The notes beneath the pieces were generated by a model. That model was not told the DNA's origin, searched no databases, and saw only the letters and a list, made by a program, of their open reading frames with translations. Both the position numbers and the translations under genes were made by a program. Of a stretch of 9,427 nt of DNA, positions 1 to 7,224 are shown piece by piece. The stretch is from Clostridia bacterium (GTDB taxonomy: Bacteria > Bacillota_A > Clostridia > Peptostreptococcales > JAAYPU01): the NCBI GenBank assembly GCA_022360735.1, contig JAKSCF010000217.1:1-9427 (forward strand), given 5' to 3'. Numbering within the stretch: the stretch's first letter is position 1; every line of letters begins with the position of its first letter.

Positions 1-1
1 A

Positions 2-514
2 CTGCCGGTAATGATATACCATATGCCTCAGATGACAAAGATTAATATATCTTTGGATGCATTTAAAACATTAAGTCAACATAAAAATATCATCGGAGTA
101 AAAGACAGCAGCGGAGATTTCGTGTTATTTCAAAAGATATGCTTTGAAGTCAAAAATGAAAACTTCAAAGTGTTTCAGGGAAGAGCTCCCTTTTTCATGG
201 CAAGCTTAATAGCCGGTGCAGACGGCACCATGGGACCTATACCCAACATAGCACCGGAAATCGAATTGGCACTGCATCAAGCTATCGGAGATGGGGATTT
301 TGAAAAAGCCAAAAAAGTCCAGCAATTGATATTTAAAATGGTGGGCATATTTGGATATGGCACAGGTCAATTGAACGCTAATCTCAAAGGATTGATGTCA
401 AGAAAAGGGTTATGTCAAAAATATCCTGCAAGAACCATGAAGAGCATATCCGATGAAAAAATAGATGTGTTTGAAAAGATATTTGATGAAATTAAGCGTA
501 GCGATGTTCTTTAG
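2..514 (+). CDS. DapA/NanA-superfamily aldolase or synthase, 3' part (5' end outside window)
   Basis: This is the C-terminal 170 residues of a class I aldolase-type (beta/alpha)8 barrel of the dihydrodipicolinate synthase / N-acetylneuraminate lyase superfamily. The reading frame is open to the left edge, and its first residues (LPVMIYHMPQMT) match the family's internal YNxPxRT strand, so the true start lies upstream. The Schiff-base lysine is in GVKDSSGD (codon at 101-103), and the tyrosine of YHMP corresponds to the tyrosine of the catalytic relay. A glycine-rich GADGTMGPIPNIAPE segment (about 214-258) matches the family's substrate-pocket loop. The Thr and second Tyr of the relay are out of view. 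Superfamily members condense pyruvate with an aldehyde or split 2-keto-3-deoxy acids. Because a sugar-acid-type dehydratase and an acid transporter follow it, I infer a catabolic 2-keto-3-deoxy-acid aldolase rather than lysine biosynthesis. The superfamily is certain, the substrate is not. Confidence 0.9.
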   Translation: MPVMIYHMPQMTKINISLDAFKTLSQHKNIIGVKDSSGDFVLFQKICFEVKNENFKVFQGRAPFFMASLIAGADGTMGPIPNIAPEIELALHQAIGDGDFEKAKKVQQLIFKMVGIFGYGTGQLNANLKGLMSRKGLCQKYPARTMKSISDEKIDVFEKIFDEIKRSDVL

Positions 515-529
515 AAAGGAATCAGAGCG

Positions 530-982
530 ATGAAGAAGCATATACAAGATAGAATAAGCGGCGTAGTGTTACTCCTCTTAGCCATTACCATATGGGTATT
601 AATACCCTATGAAATTAAAGCCTTCGACGTTTCTCAAATGGGGCCAAGGTTTTTTCCTCAATTTCTTTCAATAGCCCTTATGGTGCTGAGCGGCATTTTA
701 ATACTGAAATCCTTTAACAAATCCGGCTATGAGGAAGCGAAAGAAGATGAAACAGACCCATGGGATATCAGTGAATTAAGAGTAGGAAAAATATTTTTAT
801 TATTGATCATATATATAGGAATCATTGAAATGGTTGGTTTTTTAATATCAACTGTTGTCATAATGAGTATCGCTATGTATATATTAAAAGTTAGAAAATG
901 GTATCATTACGTCATATTTTATGTAATCGTTTTTATCATTTATTATGTCTTTAAAGAAATCATGTATGTACAACTGCCATAG
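530..982 (+). CDS. tctB: Tripartite tricarboxylate transporter small membrane subunit, TctB family
   Basis: A 150-residue hydrophobic protein with the length and layout of TctB, the small integral-membrane subunit of tripartite tricarboxylate transporters, which import carboxylic acids with an extracytoplasmic binding protein. Membrane segments are visible at about residues 10-26, 41-60, 87-119 (probably two helices) and 126-141. A charged cytoplasmic loop lies at about 62-86. The GPRFFPQFL stretch at 38-46 matches the GPxFFP signature of the family. The start at 530 is supported by an AAAGGA ribosome binding site at 515-520, nine bases upstream. The gene begins 15 bases after the aldolase stop, and the next gene's AGGAGG overlaps its own stop codon, so co-translation with tctA is likely. 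The sequence of TctB proteins is poorly conserved, so its place directly before tctA is a major part of the evidence. Confidence 0.88.
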   Translation: MKKHIQDRISGVVLLLLAITIWVLIPYEIKAFDVSQMGPRFFPQFLSIALMVLSGILILKSFNKSGYEEAKEDETDPWDISELRVGKIFLLLIIYIGIIEMVGFLISTVVIMSIAMYILKVRKWYHYVIFYVIVFIIYYVFKEIMYVQLP

Positions 983-993
983 GAGGTAAAAGG

Positions 994-2490
994 ATGTTAG
1001 ATATAGTCATCGCTTCACTACAGAATATATTTACATGGAGCAATATATTAGCCATGAATTTAGGCCTGACAGCAGGCATCATGTTCGGTGCATTACCGGG
1101 ACTTACCGCTACTATGGGTGTTGCGCTGTTATTGCCTATAACATTCGGGCTGGATCCCATCACAGGCATCACATTGCTGCTTGGTGTGTATTGTGGTGGA
1201 ATATATGGCGGTTCCATCACCGCTATATTGATCAAAACCCCGGGGACTCCGGCGTCAGCTGCTACCATCATGGACGGTTACACTATGGCTCAAAAGGGAC
1301 AAGCAGGAAAGGCTTTGAAAATGGCACTCATCGCCTCTACCATAGCAGGAATATTTAGTGCCTTGATGTTACTTTTTATAGCCCCCCAGATTGCAAAGAT
1401 TGCCCTTAAATTTGGACCGGCAGAATATTTTTCTTTGGCGATATTCGGATTGACCATTATATCCACGGTAAGCGCTAATAATATAATCAAAGGCATCATA
1501 ATGGGGGTCTTAGGTATGTTTGTTTCTATGATAGGGTTGGACCCTATTGATGGTATTTCCAGACTCACTATGGGAAATCCCTATTTATCGGCGGGCATAC
1601 AGCTCATACCGGCCCTCATCGGGCTCTTTGCAATTTCCGAAATATTTTCTAAAGTAAGACAAGGCAATTTCACCAGAAAGGAAAAAATAACTAAATTTGA
1701 ACATCAAAAGATAACACTCAAAGAGATCAAAGATCATTTAAGGACCATCATAAAATCCAGTGCAATCGGGACCATGATAGGGGCTATCCCGGGAACCGGA
1801 GCGGCTATTGCTTCTTTTTTAAGCTACAATGAAGCTAAGCGGGTATCTAAGACGCCTGAAAAATTCGGCACAGGCCATATGGACGGCGTGGCGGCAGCAG
1901 AAGCAGGCAACAACGGTGTAACAGGCGCCACATTAATACCGTTATTGACACTAGGCGTTCCGGGGGATACGGTTACGGCAATACTTCTAGGGGCCCTAAT
2001 GATGCAGGGATTGACACCGGGACCTAAGCTTTTTACCACCCATGGAGAGATCGTATACACCATAATGGTAGGATTGATATTGGTCAATATATTTATGTAC
2101 CTTCAAGCCAGTGTATTTGTAAAGGCTTTTGTCAACGTCACTAAAATACCCGTCAATCTTTTGGTGTGCATACTCATGGTACTATGCGTAGTGGGTGCTT
2201 TTGCCGTTAACAGCACCATGTTTGATGTCAAAATGATGATGGCATTCGGAGTCATAGGGTACTTCATGCCGAGATTTGGATTTCCTGTCACCCCCATGCT
2301 GTTAGCCATCATATTAGGCCCTATGGCGGAGTTTAATTTAAGGCGTGCTTTGATATTATCCGACGGAAGCTATGGTATTTTATTCAGCAGGCCCATAAGT
2401 CTGGCATTTTTAATCATTTCAATAGGCACCATATTGCTTCCTGTCATTAAAAAAATATATGTAAAGGGAAAAACCGCAAGAGGAGAATAG
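994..2490 (+). CDS. tctA: Tripartite tricarboxylate transporter large permease subunit, TctA family
   Basis: A 498-residue polytopic membrane protein and the large permease subunit of a TctABC-type secondary transporter. Its length is typical of the family. Conserved family segments appear in both halves: GALPGLTA at residues 32-39, KTPGTPASAAT at 81-91, GAIPGTGAAIASFLSY at 263-278 and EAGNNGVTGA beginning at 303 with LGVPGD at 320-325. The two Pro-Gly-rich motifs in related settings reflect the internal repeat of this family. An AGGAGG at 981-986 lies seven bases before the ATG. Only subunits A and B are present here; the periplasmic-type (lipoprotein) binding subunit TctC is probably upstream of the window. 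The family carries citrate, tartrate, other dicarboxylates and aromatic acids. The neighbouring genes suggest a hydroxylated or sugar acid. Family assignment is firm, the substrate is inferred. Confidence 0.96.
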   Translation: MLDIVIASLQNIFTWSNILAMNLGLTAGIMFGALPGLTATMGVALLLPITFGLDPITGITLLLGVYCGGIYGGSITAILIKTPGTPASAATIMDGYTMAQKGQAGKALKMALIASTIAGIFSALMLLFIAPQIAKIALKFGPAEYFSLAIFGLTIISTVSANNIIKGIIMGVLGMFVSMIGLDPIDGISRLTMGNPYLSAGIQLIPALIGLFAISEIFSKVRQGNFTRKEKITKFEHQKITLKEIKDHLRTIIKSSAIGTMIGAIPGTGAAIASFLSYNEAKRVSKTPEKFGTGHMDGVAAAEAGNNGVTGATLIPLLTLGVPGDTVTAILLGALMMQGLTPGPKLFTTHGEIVYTIMVGLILVNIFMYLQASVFVKAFVNVTKIPVNLLVCILMVLCVVGAFAVNSTMFDVKMMMAFGVIGYFMPRFGFPVTPMLLAIILGPMAEFNLRRALILSDGSYGILFSRPISLAFLIISIGTILLPVIKKIYVKGKTARGE

Positions 2491-2493
2491 TCC

Positions 2494-3456
2494 ATGAATA
2501 AAGTTTTAATAACGGCCAGAGTATTTTATAAGCTGCCTGAACTGATAAAAAAAATCAAAGAACAAGGCGCAGAAATCGTAACCAATCCATATCAAGGCCA
2601 CACTTTAAGCGAAGAGAATTTACTGGAAATCATAGGCGGCGTAGATGCTGTCATATGCGGTGATGATTATTTTACGGCAAAAGTAATGAAAAAAGCCAAC
2701 CGATTAAAAGTGATATCTAAGTTTGGAGTAGGTGTGGACAGGATTGATATTCAAGCGGCCAATGATAAAGGTATAACCGTGACAAATTGTCCGGGAAGTA
2801 ACAAACATGCGGTTGCAGATATGACCATAGGATTGATGTTATCCGTCATGCGACATATACCCAAAACACATAACGAAGTTGTCTATGAAGGCAGATGGAG
2901 AGTGGTTACGGGAACAGAAGCCTACGGGAAAACGTTAGGTATAATAGGACTGGGCGCCATAGGAAGAGAAGTAGCCAAAAGAGCTAAAGGCTTTGATATG
3001 AAAATACTGGCCTATGATCCCTATCCTGATATGGCATTTGTAGAAAAATTGGATGTGGCACTGGTAAGCATGGAAGACATATTTAGAAGGAGCAATATTG
3101 TATCGGTGCATTTACCGTCCATACCCGGCACAAAAGGCATCATCAATAAAGACCTGTTTAACATTGTAAAAGACGGCATATTTTTTATCAATACGGCAAG
3201 AGGAGATGTGATCAATGATAGAGATTTGTACGATGCGCTTCAGTCCGGACAAGTACTGGGTGCAGGATTAGATGTTATGAGCTCAGAGCCGCCGGAAAGA
3301 GACCATTTTTTATTTGGATTAGATAACGTTATTGTGACATCTCATATCGGCGCACATACTATAGAAGCGCAACGAAGGGCCGGAAACATGGCCATTGAAA
3401 ACGCATTTTTAGTATTAAATGGACAAGAACCGCTGTTTAGAGTGAAAGGTAAATAA
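2494..3456 (+). CDS. D-2-hydroxyacid dehydrogenase (NAD-dependent, phosphoglycerate-dehydrogenase-like)
   Basis: A 320-residue member of the D-isomer-specific 2-hydroxyacid dehydrogenase family, which interconverts 2-keto acids and D-2-hydroxy acids with NAD(H). The nucleotide-binding GLGAIG is at residues 152-157, followed by the acidic Asp175 (AYDPY) that normally selects NAD over NADP. The catalytic triad is complete: Arg236 in NTARGDVI, Glu265 in SSEPP and His284 in TSHIGAH. The protein ends soon after the catalytic domain, so it lacks the C-terminal ACT regulatory domain of many serine-biosynthetic SerA enzymes. An AGGAGA at 2481-2486, inside the end of tctA, and only three bases between the genes indicate coupled translation. 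Within this operon it may reduce the 2-keto acid or short aldehyde-acid product (hydroxypyruvate- or glyoxylate-like), or oxidise the imported hydroxy acid. The exact substrate cannot be read from the sequence. Confidence 0.92.
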   Translation: MNKVLITARVFYKLPELIKKIKEQGAEIVTNPYQGHTLSEENLLEIIGGVDAVICGDDYFTAKVMKKANRLKVISKFGVGVDRIDIQAANDKGITVTNCPGSNKHAVADMTIGLMLSVMRHIPKTHNEVVYEGRWRVVTGTEAYGKTLGIIGLGAIGREVAKRAKGFDMKILAYDPYPDMAFVEKLDVALVSMEDIFRRSNIVSVHLPSIPGTKGIINKDLFNIVKDGIFFINTARGDVINDRDLYDALQSGQVLGAGLDVMSSEPPERDHFLFGLDNVIVTSHIGAHTIEAQRRAGNMAIENAFLVLNGQEPLFRVKGK

Positions 3457-3469
3457 CGGGAGGCAATTT

Positions 3470-4786
3470 ATGACAATAAATCTATCTGGTGGATTTCATG
3501 TAGAAATGCCAAAAATGGTACCCATCAAGCAAAACTTCAATAAACAAAAAATAGAAGATATCAATGGGCATATGGATGGAGAATTCATTAAGTTTCTGAA
3601 AAATCAGAGGAGCAGATTAACAAAAGGTTCAAAAATAGCCATTGCAGTAGGAAGCAGAGGGATACATGACATATTACCGGTGGTAAAAAGACTCATCTAC
3701 AATCTAAAGGCTATAGGCGTGACGCCTGTTGTCATTCCTGCTATGGGAAGCCATGGAGGTGCAACTGCGGAAGGCCAGGTGGCGGTACTAAAGGCATTGG
3801 GCATAACAGAAGCATCTGTAGGAGCAGAAATTATATCCTCTATGAAAGTAACAGAGATAGGAAGAACTCCAAAGGGTGTGTCGGTGTATGTGGAAAACAA
3901 TGCACTGAACAGCGATGGCATCATTATCATCAATAGAGTGAAACCCCATACAGGGTTTAAAGGATCTGTAGAGAGCGGGCTTTTAAAAATGATAGCCATA
4001 GGACTGGGAAAACAAAAGGGAGCAACCGTAACCCATAACAGAGGGTTCGATACCTTCCCCACTTTGTTGGAAGATATGACAAGAGTGGCACTTCAAAAAT
4101 CGCCCATCATAGGGGGATTGGCCATAGTGGAAAATGCGTATAAACATTCGGCCAATATTGAGCTCATCCAACCGGAAAGAATAATAGAAAGAGATAAAGA
4201 ACTGCTTAATATTTCAAAAGAGCTCTTTCCAAGAATAAAACTTGATCCAGTGGATGTATTGATTGTACAAGAGATGGGAAAAGAAATAAGTGGTCCGGGA
4301 ATGGACCCCAATATAACAGGCAGGTCTGCTTCAAAATTTTTTAAAAGAGAACTGACCGAAGCTCCCAAAATAGATAGAATGATTGTTTTAGAGCTGACGG
4401 AAAAGACCAAGGGGAATGCTACGGGATTGGGGACGGCAGATGTTACTACCAAAGACTTATTCCATTCCATAAATTTTGACGATACCTATGCCAATGTGAT
4501 TACATCAACCGTTTTGGAAGCCGGAAGAATACCCGTGGTAATGGAGAATGATCTTCAAGCACTACAGGTTGCCCTTAAATGCTGTTCAAGAGTTGCCCAT
4601 CCTCAAAGTAAAATTGTTTGGATAAAAAATACCTTGTCTCTGGAATACATATATGTGTCGGAAACCTATTTATCTCAAATTCAAAAGGATAAGACCATTG
4701 AGATATTAGGTGAACCCGAAAAGATTCCATTTACTGAAGACGGAAAGCTACAGCTTAAAAATAGGATATTAAAATATAAAAAATAG
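3470..4786 (+). CDS. LarA-like nickel-pincer racemase/epimerase homologue (DUF2088 family)
   Basis: A 438-residue homologue of LarA, the lactate racemase that uses a nickel-pincer nucleotide cofactor to move hydride at the alpha carbon of 2-hydroxy acids. By eye I match the key LarA positions as follows: Arg63 in GSRG (substrate arginine), His95 in GSHGG and His160 in KPHTGF (the two catalytic histidines), Lys173 in SGLLKM (lysine covalently bound to the cofactor) and His189 in VTHNRG (nickel ligand). Lys173 and His189 are 16 apart, as are Lys184 and His200 in LarA. The KPHTGFKGSVESGLLKM form belongs to the LarA-homologue branch rather than true lactate racemases, so another 2-hydroxy acid, possibly an aldonate epimerised at C2, is likely. 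GGGAGG at 3458-3463 lies six bases before the ATG. Cofactor-building larB, larC and larE are not in this window. Family is well supported, reaction and substrate are inferred. Confidence 0.87.
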   Translation: MTINLSGGFHVEMPKMVPIKQNFNKQKIEDINGHMDGEFIKFLKNQRSRLTKGSKIAIAVGSRGIHDILPVVKRLIYNLKAIGVTPVVIPAMGSHGGATAEGQVAVLKALGITEASVGAEIISSMKVTEIGRTPKGVSVYVENNALNSDGIIIINRVKPHTGFKGSVESGLLKMIAIGLGKQKGATVTHNRGFDTFPTLLEDMTRVALQKSPIIGGLAIVENAYKHSANIELIQPERIIERDKELLNISKELFPRIKLDPVDVLIVQEMGKEISGPGMDPNITGRSASKFFKRELTEAPKIDRMIVLELTEKTKGNATGLGTADVTTKDLFHSINFDDTYANVITSTVLEAGRIPVVMENDLQALQVALKCCSRVAHPQSKIVWIKNTLSLEYIYVSETYLSQIQKDKTIEILGEPEKIPFTEDGKLQLKNRILKYKK

Positions 4787-4793
4787 ATGATAT

Positions 4794-4799
4794 AGGAGG
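4794..4799 (+). promoter_or_regulatory. Ribosome binding site that fixes the start of the IlvD-family gene
   Basis: AGGAGG immediately precedes an in-frame GTG at 4800. That GTG abuts the Shine-Dalgarno sequence and cannot be its start. The ATG at 4806 has an ideal six-base spacer and is the likely initiation codon. Two further ATG codons follow directly at 4809 and 4812. Confidence 0.85.
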
Positions 4800-4805
4800 G
4801 TGCCA

Positions 4806-6488
4806 ATGATGATGAAATATAAAGATGAAAAATATCCCAGTGCCAAGGTGGTCAACGGTATCACTATGGGTGGACCCAGAGCCCATTTTAGAGGAATGGG
4901 ACTGTTGTCCCAAGAATTGTCAAAACCTTTTATAGGAATCATCAATTCTCATAATGAAATGCATCCCGGACATATTCACTTAGACAAGGTGGCGAAAGCT
5001 GCAAAAGATGGCGTTAGAACCGGAGGAGGCATTCCATTTGAAGTCAATACCATCTCCATATGCGATGGATTTGCTCAAGGTCATGACGGGATGTGCTTCG
5101 TACTTCCAAGCAGAGAAAATATTGCGGATTCTATTGAACTCTATGCCAGAGCTCATAGATTGGATGGCATGCTCTTAATAGCCGGATGCGATAAGATTGT
5201 TCCTGCTATGCTAATGGCAATGCTTAGAATCAATATTCCGGCAATTATGGTAACCGGAGGGCCTATGAAACCCGGACGATATAAAGGGGAGAACTATGCA
5301 AGTTATGAGCTTAAAGAAAAAGTTGGAGAACTCTTAAAAGGCCATATCTCCCAGGATGAATACTTGAGAATGGAAGAAGCTTTATCCCCCGGGCCCGGAT
5401 CGTGTTCTATGATGGGAACCGCAAATACCATGTCCGTCATGTCGGAAGCTTTAGGGCTTGCCATGACCGATAGTGCCATGGCCCATGCGGTAGACGGCAA
5501 AAAACTCAGAGTGGCAAAAGCCAGCGGACTCAGGATAGTAGATTTGGTCAATGAAGGCATAAGACCTAGAGATATAGTAACACAAGAAATGTTGGAAGAT
5601 GCCCTGAGAGTGGCAATGAGTGTGGGAGGGTCTACCAATGCAACCCTCCATGTACCGGCCATCGCTCACGAGGCCCAATTAAAACTAAAGCTGGAAGACA
5701 TCGACGAAATAAGCAGAACCACCCCTTACCTGTGTAAAATCAAGCCGTCGGGGAATCATACACCCATGGATTTAGATGAAGCAGGGGGCATCCCTGTTGT
5801 AATGAAAGAACTGGATGGCATTATCAATCTGGACCGGATGACGGTGACAGGAAAAACTTTTAGAGAAAACATAACAGGTAGAGAAAATTTAAATGAACAA
5901 GTCATCCGACCAATTTCTAAGGCTTACTCCAGTGAAAGCAGTCTGGCAATATTGAAAGGGAATTTAGCACCATTAGGGGCCGTGGTAAAACAAACAGCGG
6001 TTTCACCTTCCATGCTAAAACATTCGGGTCCTGCTGTTTGTTTTCAAACAGAAGAACAAGCTGCCGAAGCGATCTATAACGGAGTGGTTCAATCTGGGGA
6101 TGTCATCATCATAAAATATGAAGGGCCTAAGGGCGGTCCTGGAATGAGAGAGATGCTGACGGCTACCACAGCGTTAATCGGAATGGGTCTTGGGGATAGT
6201 GTTGCACTGGTGACGGACGGCAGATTTTCAGGAGCCACAAGAGGTCCTTGTATTGGACATGTATCACCGGAGGCAGCGTCCAACGGGACCATAGCCATTG
6301 TAGAAAACGGTGACGTGATAGAAATCAATATTCCCAAAAGAACCCTCAATGTAAGACTATCCCAAGACGAAATAAAATCAAGATTAGAAAAAATTGTGCA
6401 TCCGCAACCCAAAGTAACAGAAGGGTATTTGGCAAGATATCGGAATCATGTAACATCAGCTCATGAGGGTGCAATATTAAAGATTTAG
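4806..6488 (+). CDS. IlvD/Edd-family dehydratase (dihydroxy-acid or sugar-acid dehydratase)
   Basis: A 560-residue iron-sulfur dehydratase of the IlvD/Edd family, which removes water from 2,3-dihydroxy acids to give 2-keto-3-deoxy acids. Conserved blocks, numbered from the ATG at 4806: [14 protein letters not shown] at 47-60, CDG at 86-88, GCDK at 127-130, [16 protein letters not shown] at 194-209, [10 protein letters not shown] at 271-280, [12 protein letters not shown] at 439-450 and [11 protein letters not shown] at 470-480, where Ser475 is the likely catalytic base. Cys128 and Cys200 are the likely cluster ligands. At residue 54 the sequence is Pro-Gly-His, as I recall for enterobacterial [4Fe-4S] IlvD, not Pro-Cys-Asn as in the [2Fe-2S] class. 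The gene could be biosynthetic ilvD, but no other branched-chain gene is nearby. Its place after a LarA homologue, with a transporter and a DapA-family aldolase upstream, favours sugar-acid catabolism. It is the last gene of the operon in view. Confidence 0.93.
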   Translation: MMMKYKDEKYPSAKVVNGITMGGPRAHFRGMGLLSQELSKPFIGIINSHNEMHPGHIHLDKVAKAAKDGVRTGGGIPFEVNTISICDGFAQGHDGMCFVLPSRENIADSIELYARAHRLDGMLLIAGCDKIVPAMLMAMLRINIPAIMVTGGPMKPGRYKGENYASYELKEKVGELLKGHISQDEYLRMEEALSPGPGSCSMMGTANTMSVMSEALGLAMTDSAMAHAVDGKKLRVAKASGLRIVDLVNEGIRPRDIVTQEMLEDALRVAMSVGGSTNATLHVPAIAHEAQLKLKLEDIDEISRTTPYLCKIKPSGNHTPMDLDEAGGIPVVMKELDGIINLDRMTVTGKTFRENITGRENLNEQVIRPISKAYSSESSLAILKGNLAPLGAVVKQTAVSPSMLKHSGPAVCFQTEEQAAEAIYNGVVQSGDVIIIKYEGPKGGPGMREMLTATTALIGMGLGDSVALVTDGRFSGATRGPCIGHVSPEAASNGTIAIVENGDVIEINIPKRTLNVRLSQDEIKSRLEKIVHPQPKVTEGYLARYRNHVTSAHEGAILKI

Positions 6489-6756
6489 AATAAATCCTCA
6501 GTTCCCTATAGCTTTTTTTCTAATCTGATGGATATGAACCATTGCAAATCTAAGCTTATCAACCAATTCATCAAAATCATCATAAAAAAGTTCAGGGTTT
6601 TTACCAAATTGTTACACCCCTCATTAATCTGATAACATAATTAGACATCTGTATTCAAATTAGAACATTTTTTTCAGTTCAAACATATATAGATATTGAG
6701 AAAGGCCTAATCAGTCAAACGGTTTTTCGAAAATACACCAAAAAAGAGGTGACTGG
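6489..6756. other. Intergenic break between the catabolic operon and the radical SAM locus
   Basis: No intact gene is visible here. A 6-bp AT-rich inverted repeat (GATTTA gaa TAAATC, 6482-6496) spans the end of the dehydratase gene but has no T-run directly after it, and a T7 run at 6513-6519 has no good stem before it, so I see no convincing terminator. A CATAAT at 6636-6641 resembles a -10 box, but its best upstream partner (GTTACA at 6611-6616, 19-base spacing) is poor, so a promoter for the small gene at 6757 is only tentative. The right end, GAGGTG at 6746-6751, is the ribosome binding site of that gene. A minus-strand gene remnant is listed separately. Confidence 0.5.
6498..6611 (-). 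pseudogene. Possible C-terminal remnant of a decayed gene
   Basis: On the minus strand, 37 sense codons lie between an upstream in-frame stop (6612-6614) and a TGA at 6498-6500. They encode a strongly protein-like, charged sequence ending DELVDKLRFAMVHIHQIRKK followed by AIGN and the stop. There is no start codon that would give a sensible length and no ribosome binding site. It reads as the tail of a longer protein whose front part has been lost, possibly from a mobile element, but I do not recognise the family. A stretch this short could also be open by chance. Confidence 0.25.
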
Positions 6757-7125
6757 ATGGAAGTTAAGACTTTAGGATGTAGTAATAAAAGCGGTAGTCA
6801 AGATGCAGATTGTGGACTAGTTAAAGATGTAGTAGAAAAAGCAGAAGAAAAATCACAAGAAAAATCACAAGAAGAATTAGAAGTATCAGAAGAATTAGAA
6901 GAAGCTGTAGATGTAGACTGTGAATGTGTGAACCACATTGTCATAGAGCCAAATATTAATATGACATTTGACATAGAATCATTATTAACCGGAGATGTTG
7001 TAGAAACGGACAATAAAGCAACAGGCGAAGTTGTTGTCTGTGACTGTGTCAATCATATTGTTATAAAACCAAAGGTTAAGATTGATTGTAATTTGAACGG
7101 ATTGTCAACTACTTTTGTAAGTTAG
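6757..7125 (+). CDS. Small acidic repeat protein, candidate precursor peptide A for the radical SAM enzyme
   Basis: I do not recognise this 122-residue protein as a named family. It begins with about 50 residues of Glu/Lys/Ser-rich, probably helical sequence (low-complexity EKSQEKSQEELEVSEELEEA at 31-50) and then carries two similar modules 40 residues apart. The first starts CECVNHIVIEP at 55 and ends near VVETD; the second starts CDCVNHIVIKP at 95 and ends at TTFVS, the C-terminus. After each NHI the residues alternate hydrophobic and polar, suggesting a beta strand. Cysteines are at 8, 19, 55, 57, 95, 97 and 111. There is no signal peptide or membrane segment. GAGGTG at 6746-6751 lies five bases before the ATG. 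A homologue starts at 9152 beyond a radical SAM gene, which suggests that these are the enzyme's ribosomal substrates, with an acidic leader and repeated cores. This function is inferred from layout only. Confidence 0.75.
   Translation: MEVKTLGCSNKSGSQDADCGLVKDVVEKAEEKSQEKSQEELEVSEELEEAVDVDCECVNHIVIEPNINMTFDIESLLTGDVVETDNKATGEVVVCDCVNHIVIKPKVKIDCNLNGLSTTFVS
6847..6900 (+). repeat. Short tandem repeats in the leader-like part of peptide A
   Basis: The 12-base unit GAAAAATCACAA occurs twice head-to-tail (6847-6858 and 6859-6870), encoding EKSQ EKSQ. The 12-base unit GAAGAATTAGAA then occurs at 6871-6882 and again at 6889-6900, encoding EELE twice. All units keep the reading frame. This is a likely slippage hotspot that can change the length of the acidic segment without breaking the gene. 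Confidence 0.85.
6919..7014 (+). repeat. CxCVNHIVIxP module, copy A1
   Basis: First module of peptide A, residues 55-86, starting CECVNHIVIEP and ending VVETD. It differs from the other copies in having Glu rather than Lys before the Pro. It contains the two module cysteines in a CxC arrangement. Confidence 0.85.
7039..7122 (+). repeat. CxCVNHIVIxP module, copy A2
   Basis: Second module of peptide A, residues 95-122, starting CDCVNHIVIKPKVKIDCNL and running to the C-terminus. It has an additional Cys at 111. Its KPKVKID stretch is closest to copy B2 (KPKIKMD), so second modules resemble each other more than they resemble the first modules. This suggests that the duplication within the gene preceded duplication of the gene. 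Confidence 0.85.
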
Positions 7126-7154
7126 ACATTGCAAAATGAAAATAGCTTAAGAAT

Positions 7155-7182
7155 AAACTGCTGATATGTATGTCAGCAGTTT
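7155..7182 (+). promoter_or_regulatory. Strong stem-loop between peptide A and the radical SAM gene (attenuator or weak terminator)
   Basis: AAACTGCTGA at 7155-7164 and TCAGCAGTTT at 7173-7182 form a perfect 10-bp inverted repeat. The eight-base gap TATGTATG can add a G-U and an A-U pair, leaving a TGTA tetraloop. Only three T residues close the stem, followed by CTC, so termination would be partial at most. Lying 29 bases after the peptide gene and 50 bases before the enzyme gene, it could lower enzyme expression relative to peptide or protect the upstream mRNA from 3' decay. Confidence 0.6.
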
Positions 7183-7224
7183 CTCATCCAAACCCTACTA
7201 CATAACAGTAAAAGAAAGGATGAG
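7183..7224 (+). promoter_or_regulatory. Possible helix sequestering the radical SAM gene's ribosome binding site
   Basis: CTCATCC at 7183-7189 is exactly complementary to GGATGAG at 7218-7224, with a 28-base loop. The right arm includes part of the purine-rich ribosome binding site (AAAGGA at 7215-7220) of the gene starting at 7233. The helix begins directly after the preceding 10-bp stem-loop, so the two could stack. Formation would hide the site. A 7-bp match over this distance could be chance. Confidence 0.35.

Noticed and set aside
960..1271. Minus-strand and alternative-frame open stretches over tctA, including 1035-1358 on the + strand
   Set aside because: They overlap a fully conserved TctA sequence and have no family features of their own.
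4800..4805. GTG start two codons upstream for the IlvD-family gene
   Set aside because: The GTG directly abuts the AGGAGG and leaves no spacer. The ATG at 4806 has an ideal six-base spacing.
6482..6519. Rho-independent terminator at the end of the catabolic operon
   Set aside because: The only stem near the stop codon is 6 bp, A/T-only apart from its closing pair, and the T-run at 6513-6519 is too far from it.
6616..6663. Fifteen-codon minus-strand frame (MSNYVIRLMRGVTIW) as a small gene
   Set aside because: It has no ribosome binding site and no sign of conservation, and it lies in unannotated A/T-rich spacer.
6798..7052. 84-codon minus-strand open frame antisense to peptide A
   Set aside because: It mirrors the coding strand of a low-complexity gene, with no ribosome binding site. 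The resemblance to the antisense frame over peptide B is explained by the shared module on the + strand.
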